Assembly (NCBI GenBank): GCA_903883985.1
Contig: CAISDD010000084.1
Span: 1-11,626, forward strand
DNA: 11,626 nt
Reading direction: 5' to 3'
DNA from: an uncultured Pseudomonadota bacterium
GTDB lineage: Bacteria > Pseudomonadota > Gammaproteobacteria > Burkholderiales > Thiobacillaceae
Below the pieces are notes generated by a model. That model saw nothing but the letters and a program-made list of their open reading frames with translations, searched no databases and had not been told where the DNA came from. Made by a program: the position numbers and the translations under genes. Below, one piece after another: positions 7,403 to 11,626 of this stretch. The stretch's first letter is position 1; every line of letters starts with the position of its first letter.

Positions 7403-10400
7403 GTGGCCTCGACGCCTGAGCAACTGGGAAAATACAAGATCGTCCGCCCTATCGGCAAGGGCGCGATGGGTGTCGTCTATGAGGGCTTCGATACCATCAT
7501 CGAGCGCACCGTCGCCATCAAGACCATCCGCACGGATGAGCTTGATCCGAGCGAGGCTGAGGAACATTCCCGCCGCTTCCTGATCGAAGCCAAGGCCGCC
7601 GGCAAGCTCAATCATCCCAACATCGTCGCCATCTATGACTATGGCAAGGAACAGAACCTTGCCTATATCGTCATGGAGTACGTACATGGCAAGGAATTGA
7701 AGGCCTATTTCGACGCCGGCCACCGCTTCAACACCGGGGAAATCCTGCGCATCACGAGTCAACTGCTAGGCGCGCTGGAAATGGCCCATGCGAACGGCGT
7801 CGTCCACAGGGATATCAAGCCGGCCAACCTCTTCCTGACCGATAAAGGCAGCGTGAAGTTGGGCGACTTCGGCATCGCCCGCATCGACAGCACCCACAAG
7901 ACGCACGCGGGCACGATCCTGGGCACACCCAGCTACATGTCGCCAGAGCAAATCAAGGGCGAATCGGTCGATCAACGCTCCGACCTGTATTCCACCGGCG
8001 TAATCCTGTATCAGTTCCTGACCGGGGAGAAACCGTTTTCAGGCAGCATGGTCGCGGTCATGCACAAGGTTATCAACGAGGAACCGCCACCGCCCTCGAC
8101 GCTGAACCCCAAAAGCTCCCCCGCCATGGATCGGGTCGTAGCCAGGGCGATGGCGAAGGATCGGTCGCGGCGTTACCCGGATGCCAGGCAGTTCATCATC
8201 GCCCTGCGTGGCGCCGTCAGGACGGCCGAAGAGGAAGAATCGGAAGAGACCCGGGTCATCAACCTCAAGGACCTTGAACTGATCCTGGAACCGGACAACG
8301 CCTCGCGTAGCGGAGCCACCCTTCGCGACGGGGCACGGCGAGACTCGACCATCGCGGGCAACGAGGAATTGCGGCCGGGCGAAGCCTCGCTCGCCGCAAA
8401 GCCGGACGCCACCTGCACCCTCAGCCAACCCAGCCGTATCGTCGAGATGCGCCGCAAGGCGGAAGAAGCCAAACGCCGCGCCGAGGAAGAATACCTGCGC
8501 GCGGAAGAGGCACTGAAGCTCGCCGAAGAAGCCCAGCGAAAAGAACAGGAAGAAGCCGCACAGAAAGCGGAAACCGTCGTCACCGAGGCGCTGGAAATGC
8601 AGCGTATCGCCACGACGCTCTCCCGCGAGACGGACGCGGCCATCCTCACTGGCGAACTGATCGACGCCATCAAGAGCATCAAACCACGGGCAGATTCCGC
8701 CTTGCAGATGGCAGGGAATATCCAGACCCGACTCAGTGACCTGCTGGTCGCCCAAGAATTGCTGCAAGCGGGAAGTCAGGAGAAAACGGAAAGCGCGCTC
8801 TCCATGAGCGTAGCCATCCAGCAAACCCTGCGTGAAGCGCTGCAACGCCTGGAAAGCGCTTTGCGGCAACGAGTCGAGGCGAGTGTGCGCCTGGCCGAGA
8901 CGGCCATCGAGGCGGTAGCTACAGCCACGCTCGCACTTCGGCAGGCCGAACCGTTGTCGCCACAAGCCATCCAGGCCGGAACGATCCTCGAATCTGCCGA
9001 CATGATCAGTCAGTTCATCGTCAAGACTTCCAGCCTGGCGAGTGAGGCCAATAACCATATCCAGGATGCGTACACAGGAAGGAATTGGCTTCCGGCCAAC
9101 GTGCTGGCGAAATTTCAGTCCGCCGCCTCGGCAAACGAACAAATTCTCAAGAGGCTAGAACAGATCGCCCTGAATTTCGAAGAGGCTAGACGCATCGCTC
9201 AGGAAAAAGCCCTGCGCCGCGCCGAGGAAGAAGCCCGCCTTCAGGCCGAGGCCACCCGTCGTGCCGAAGCTGACGCCAGGCGACGCGCGGAGGAAGAAAC
9301 CCGCCGCGTCGCACAGGAGGAAGCCGCCCATCGCGCCGAGGAAGAAGCGCGCCTTCAGGCCGAGGCCACCCGTCGTGCCGAAGAGGACGCCAGGCGACGC
9401 GCGGAGGAAGAAATCCGTCGCGTCGCACAGGAGGAAGCCGCCCATCGCGCCGAGGAAGAAGCTCGCCTTCAGGCCGAGGCCACACTGATCGCACCCGCTG
9501 CCATGGTAGAAGCGCGTGGAACCATGCAAACCATCCAGCCGGCCAAAACCGAGAGTTTCACGGCACGGGAAACCTTGGCAAGGCCCGCGCCAAAACCGAA
9601 GAACGCCATGCTCGTACCGGCCATCGTCGGTGGTGCCATCGTCGCAACGGCCGTCGGCTGGCTCGCACTCAAACCGGATGGGCAGGCACCTGCACCGCCC
9701 CCAGGTCCGGCATTGACCTCACCCGAGCCATCCAGCCATGGTGCTGGCGCCATGATCGCTCGACGACAAGCCGCTCAGACCAAGGCAGCCAGCCAGGATG
9801 CGGAGTGGGTCCGTCAACAGGCGGACCAGGTGGCGAAGAGCCTATCCCTGGACGCCAGGCTTGAGGATGCCAAGGAAAATGCACGCCAGGCGGAGGAAGC
9901 GCGTCGGGCTGCCCAGGCTGCCCAGGTCAAAGCCGCGGCCAAGGCGGAAGCTGACGCCACCGCCAAGGCCAGATCCGAAGCAATGGCAAAAGCCAGGAGC
10001 GATGCCGAAGCGGCGGCCAAGGCCAGGAGCGATGCCGACGTCAAGGCCAGAGTGGAAGCGGCGAGCCGAGCCAGCGCCGAAGCGGCGGCCAAGGCCAGAA
10101 GCGATGCCGACGTCAAGGCCAGAGCGGAAGCGGCGAGCCGAGCCAGCGCCGAAGCGGCGGCCAAAGCCAGGACAGAAACCCCGGCCGTCAATCCGAGTGC
10201 GCTCTTTCAGCAAGCGCAGGCCCTCGAGCAGACCAGCGTACGTGAAGCGATCAAGCGTTATGAAGAGGCCGGGAACGCGGGCTACGGCCCTGCGTCCAAG
10301 CGCCTGGGTGAAATTTACGTGGTCGGGGCAGGAAATGTCGGCCGCGACTACGTCAAATCCGTCAAATGGTATGGCAAGGCAAGGGATCAGGGCATGCCGA

Positions 10401-10417
10401 TCCAGGAAAAGGAATAA
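7403..10417 (+). CDS. ppkA: Type VI secretion system Ser/Thr protein kinase PpkA, membrane-spanning, with Sel1-like periplasmic end
   Basis: PpkA is a Hanks-type kinase that phosphorylates T6SS scaffold proteins (Fha, or TssL in Agrobacterium) to trigger assembly. From GTG 7403 it has 1004 residues. The kinase domain (about 11-272) keeps the Gly loop GKGAMGVVY at 18-26, Lys40 in VAIK, HRDIKPAN with Asp137, and DFG with Asp155, followed by GTPSYMSPE, so it should be active. A cytoplasmic helical and coiled region (about 345-695) ends in 38-residue repeats. One membrane helix at about 736-756 follows, then an Ala/Lys-rich helical stretch (about 800-923) and a C-terminal Sel1-like unit (about 932-998). 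I see no VWA domain, which Pseudomonas PpkA has. The start is uncertain: in-frame GTG 7211 (inside tagF), GTG 7286 and TTG 7337 also exist, but GTG 7403 places the kinase fold near the N-terminus, and the extra 64 residues look noncoding. None has a good Shine-Dalgarno sequence. Confidence 0.92.
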   Translation: MASTPEQLGKYKIVRPIGKGAMGVVYEGFDTIIERTVAIKTIRTDELDPSEAEEHSRRFLIEAKAAGKLNHPNIVAIYDYGKEQNLAYIVMEYVHGKELKAYFDAGHRFNTGEILRITSQLLGALEMAHANGVVHRDIKPANLFLTDKGSVKLGDFGIARIDSTHKTHAGTILGTPSYMSPEQIKGESVDQRSDLYSTGVILYQFLTGEKPFSGSMVAVMHKVINEEPPPPSTLNPKSSPAMDRVVARAMAKDRSRRYPDARQFIIALRGAVRTAEEEESEETRVINLKDLELILEPDNASRSGATLRDGARRDSTIAGNEELRPGEASLAAKPDATCTLSQPSRIVEMRRKAEEAKRRAEEEYLRAEEALKLAEEAQRKEQEEAAQKAETVVTEALEMQRIATTLSRETDAAILTGELIDAIKSIKPRADSALQMAGNIQTRLSDLLVAQELLQAGSQEKTESALSMSVAIQQTLREALQRLESALRQRVEASVRLAETAIEAVATATLALRQAEPLSPQAIQAGTILESADMISQFIVKTSSLASEANNHIQDAYTGRNWLPANVLAKFQSAASANEQILKRLEQIALNFEEARRIAQEKALRRAEEEARLQAEATRRAEADARRRAEEETRRVAQEEAAHRAEEEARLQAEATRRAEEDARRRAEEEIRRVAQEEAAHRAEEEARLQAEATLIAPAAMVEARGTMQTIQPAKTESFTARETLARPAPKPKNAMLVPAIVGGAIVATAVGWLALKPDGQAPAPPPGPALTSPEPSSHGAGAMIARRQAAQTKAASQDAEWVRQQADQVAKSLSLDARLEDAKENARQAEEARRAAQAAQVKAAAKAEADATAKARSEAMAKARSDAEAAAKARSDADVKARVEAASRASAEAAAKARSDADVKARAEAASRASAEAAAKARTETPAVNPSALFQQAQALEQTSVREAIKRYEEAGNAGYGPASKRLGEIYVVGAGNVGRDYVKSVKWYGKARDQGMPIQEKE
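9218..9484 (+). repeat. 114-bp tandem repeat within ppkA (38-residue unit, about 2.3 copies)
   Basis: Copies run 9218-9331 and 9332-9445, with a partial third at 9446-9484. By eye the two full copies differ at about five positions. Each encodes a charged unit beginning RAEEEARLQAEATRRAE and continuing with DARRRAEEE, a typical cytoplasmic coiled-coil sequence just before the PpkA membrane helix. The near-identity of the DNA points to recent duplication, so copy number may vary between strains. Confidence 0.92.
10007..10171 (+). repeat. 72-bp tandem repeat within ppkA (24-residue Ala-rich unit, about 2.3 copies)
   Basis: Copies run 10007-10078 and 10079-10150, with a partial third from 10151. 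The two full copies differ at about two bases. The encoded unit begins EAAAKARSDADVKAR and ends EAASRASA. It belongs to a longer TolA-like Ala/Lys/Glu helix on the periplasmic side of the PpkA membrane helix. EAAAK runs favour a stiff single helix, so the stretch probably acts as a spacer between the membrane and the Sel1-like end. Confidence 0.92.
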
Positions 10418-10423
10418 CGACGA

Positions 10424-10429
10424 AAGGAG
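10424..10429 (+). promoter_or_regulatory. Strong ribosome binding site that sets a TTG start for pppA
   Basis: AAGGAG lies eight bases before TTG 10438, at ideal Shine-Dalgarno spacing. The other in-frame starts are ATG 10366, deep inside ppkA, and GTG 10429, which overlaps the site itself; both fit less well. Confidence 0.7.
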
Positions 10430-10437
10430 TGACGAAA

Positions 10438-11502
10438 TTGGCCCCGAACGAACCTCGCTTCGAGATGGTATCGCTGACCGACCCTGGGATGACCCGCCAT
10501 CTCAACGAAGACGCCGTCTTCTGCGACCCTATCCTCGGCCTGGCGATACTGGCCGACGGCATGGGCGGATACAGTACCGGGGAAGTGGCTAGTGCGCTCG
10601 CCATCGAGACCGTGAGCCAGGCCATGCAGGAAAGCATCCCCGGCCTGTATGCCTTGCCCGCCGACGAATCGACCAAGGCATTGTGCGAAGATATTGCTTT
10701 CGCCGTCGAGCGCGCCAATGCCGCCATCTGGAATGAGTCAAAGCGGGAATCCGATGCAGACACCATGGGCAGCACCATCGTCGTCGCCGTTTTCCTGAGA
10801 GATCGGGTCACCATCGCGCATGTCGGTGATTCACGCCTTTACCGTTACCGCTGTGGGGAATTGGTCCAGATGACCCGTGACCACTCCTGGCTACAGGAAC
10901 AACTGGACCTGGGCATCATCACCCCCGAAAACGCCAGGGACTCGCGCTTCAAGAATCTGGTCACACGCGGCCTTGGGATCGAGCAGGATGTCGACGTCGA
11001 GATTCATGATTACCCAGTACTGGCCGGCGACCTCTTCCTGATCTGCTCGGATGGGCTCACCGACATGCTAGAGACCCACGCCCTGGCACACATCCTCGAT
11101 GAGCATATCCAGGACCTTCCCCAGGCCGCCAGCGAAATGGTGCAACAGGCCAATGCGAACGGGGGCCGGGATAACATCTCCGTCATCCTGATCCGTAAAT
11201 TCGCGCCCACCAACGGCTGGCTGAGAAACCTGAGCAACAAGCTGGGATTTCGGAAGCCGTCATCCTTTTATTCCTCAGTTGACCACGCGGTATCACGACT
11301 TCGGTGCCTTGCCGTGGCGCACGCCCATGGGGTACTTGTCGCCATGGCGCTCCATATCGGTGTACACGGTTACAACCCTGAGAAGTTGTCCAGTATGTAC
11401 ATCGGTGCAGAGGTTGTCATTCACCGTTCCGGATGGAGCAGCGACGCTTCAATGAAGCCGGGGCGGCAGCCCCGGAAAGACAGCTCGCGTAGCTTGGGCT
11501 GA
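10438..11502 (+). CDS. pppA: Type VI secretion system Ser/Thr phosphatase PppA (PP2C/PPM family) with atypical C-terminal tail
   Basis: PppA removes the phosphates that PpkA adds to T6SS proteins, switching the system off or resetting it. From TTG 10438 the product has 354 residues. The PP2C fold (about 8-256) keeps the metal-site motifs: RHLNEDA with Asp25, LADGMGG with Asp40, STIVVAVFLRDRVTIAHVGDSRLYRY, an SDG with Asp205 and GGRDNISVILIR with Asp245. It should therefore be a working Mn/Mg-dependent cytoplasmic phosphatase. It starts 20 bases after the ppkA stop. Stand-alone PppA is usually near 240-260 residues; the last roughly 95 residues here (from about 11210) show no phosphatase motif, use A/T-ending codons more often, and run into the hairpins at 11446-11500. 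They look like an appended, perhaps non-native, tail. A frameshift or replacement of the native 3' end is possible. The function call is firm; the status of the tail is uncertain. Confidence 0.93.
   Translation: MAPNEPRFEMVSLTDPGMTRHLNEDAVFCDPILGLAILADGMGGYSTGEVASALAIETVSQAMQESIPGLYALPADESTKALCEDIAFAVERANAAIWNESKRESDADTMGSTIVVAVFLRDRVTIAHVGDSRLYRYRCGELVQMTRDHSWLQEQLDLGIITPENARDSRFKNLVTRGLGIEQDVDVEIHDYPVLAGDLFLICSDGLTDMLETHALAHILDEHIQDLPQAASEMVQQANANGGRDNISVILIRKFAPTNGWLRNLSNKLGFRKPSSFYSSVDHAVSRLRCLAVAHAHGVLVAMALHIGVHGYNPEKLSSMYIGAEVVIHRSGWSSDASMKPGRQPRKDSSRSLG
11293..11424 (-). CDS. Possible short antisense ORF under the pppA tail, unknown function
   Basis: A 43-codon ORF on the minus strand starts at GTG 11424 and ends at a TGA read at 11295-11293. 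The product includes TVYTDMERHGDKYPMGVRHG near its end. I do not recognise it. It overlaps the part of pppA that looks unlike a phosphatase and could be the end of a decayed mobile gene, or chance. The frame is open a little further upstream, to about 11448. Confidence 0.15.
   Translation of the reverse strand: MNDNLCTDVHTGQLLRVVTVYTDMERHGDKYPMGVRHGKAPKS
11446..11479. repeat. Double hairpin element at the pppA 3' end
   Basis: GCTTC-AAT-GAAGC (11446-11458) is followed immediately by CCGGGGC-GGCA-GCCCCGG (11458-11475, a perfect 7-bp stem) and then AAAG. The arrangement (CTTCAATGAAG, a GC-rich stem, GGAAAG) resembles an isolated CRISPR-type repeat unit or a REP-like palindrome. Only one copy is in the window. 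It lies within the annotated pppA reading frame. Confidence 0.5.
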
Positions 11503-11518
11503 GCAAGGCGAAGCCCAA
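11494..11518. repeat. Inverted repeat TTGGGCT / AGCCCAA
   Basis: TTGGGCT (11494-11500) pairs with AGCCCAA (11512-11518) across 11 bases, spanning the pppA stop at 11500-11502. Similar TTGGGCT...AGCCCAAC elements are, from memory, common dispersed intergenic repeats in proteobacteria. It has no T run. Confidence 0.5.
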
Positions 11519-11540
11519 CACCTTGCAAGCTTCGACCTGG

Positions 11541-11574
11541 CGCTAATGAGTAGCGTCGGCGTCTCGCCGGTTTT
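11541..11574 (+). terminator. Probable intrinsic terminator after pppA
   Basis: CGCTA-ATGAG-TAGCG (11541-11555) is followed by the GC-rich stem CGGCG-TCT-CGCCG (11557-11569) and then GTTTT (11570-11574). The second stem plus T run, 55 bases after the pppA stop, fits a short Rho-independent terminator closing the tssK-pppA block. The stem is only 5 bp and the T run is short, so this is moderate evidence. Confidence 0.4.
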
Positions 11575-11591
11575 ACCCCAGTCAGCGCAGC

Positions 11592-11622
11592 TTGCGTTAG
11601 CCGACGTTTCATGTCGGCGCAA
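11592..11622. repeat. Inverted repeat at the right window edge
   Basis: GCCGAC (11600-11605) pairs with GTCGGC (11613-11618) over a 7-base loop. The outer arms TTGC (11592-11595) and GCAA (11619-11622) extend the dyad past a 4-base bulge. It is one of four or five consecutive dyads between 11446 and the edge. No coding feature is seen there. Confidence 0.4.
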
Positions 11623-11626
11623 CCCA

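Noticed and set aside
8039..9142. Minus-strand ORF of 367 codons opposite ppkA
   Set aside because: Its composition is the antisense of kinase and coiled-coil codons (Phe/Leu/Gly-rich), with no motif of its own.
9155..9529. Repetitive minus-strand ORF rich in GLGLKA and FFLGAMGGF units
   Set aside because: It is the reverse complement of the 114-bp coiled-coil repeats in ppkA, and its apparent repeats are inherited from them.
157..11502. A wholly new secretion or defence system
   Set aside because: All six main genes match known T6SS families in a standard neighbourhood. Novelty is limited to architecture details and the boundary.
11446..11626. A CRISPR array
   Set aside because: Only one repeat-like unit is present; the following dyads differ in sequence and there are no regularly spaced identical repeats.

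Overview
This 11.6-kb, GC-rich window is one co-directional (+) block of a type VI secretion system (T6SS) cluster. It contains tssK, tssL, tssM, tagF, ppkA and pppA, followed by a short 3' region rich in inverted repeats. High GC content, strong G/C preference at third codon positions and this gene order point to a proteobacterium, most likely gamma or beta. No rRNA, tRNA or clear lineage marker is present, so I do not name a genus.

Layout. Bases 1-156 hold a noncoding or gene-end stretch with a 13-bp tandem repeat directly before the tssK ribosome binding site. Bases 157-6559 encode structural parts: TssK (baseplate to membrane adaptor), an evolved TssL (DotU domain, one membrane helix, C-terminal OmpA-like peptidoglycan-binding domain) and TssM (IcmF, with an intact Walker A P-loop). 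Bases 6562-11502 encode the post-translational control cassette: TagF, the membrane-spanning Ser/Thr kinase PpkA, and the PP2C-type phosphatase PppA. Bases 11446-11626 carry a run of inverted repeats, including a plausible intrinsic terminator.

How the genes work together. TssL and TssM form the inner-membrane complex, and TssK docks the baseplate onto it. In the threonine phosphorylation pathway known from Pseudomonas and Agrobacterium, PpkA phosphorylates Fha and/or TssL to promote assembly, PppA reverses this, and TagF represses the system independently. A threonine near the TssL N-terminus (T15) lies in a context suited to an FHA domain, which makes TssL a candidate PpkA target here. The rest of the T6SS (tssA-C, E-J, hcp, vgrG, clpV, fha) is not in the window and may lie beyond the left edge.

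The machinery is a known system and I do not claim a new one. The least ordinary parts are PpkA's periplasmic end (repetitive Ala-rich helix plus a Sel1-like unit, with no recognisable VWA domain), the tandem DNA repeats inside ppkA, an atypical roughly 95-residue tail on PppA that runs into the repeat-rich 3' region, and the 13-bp repeats that place a TAG in all three forward frames upstream of tssK.
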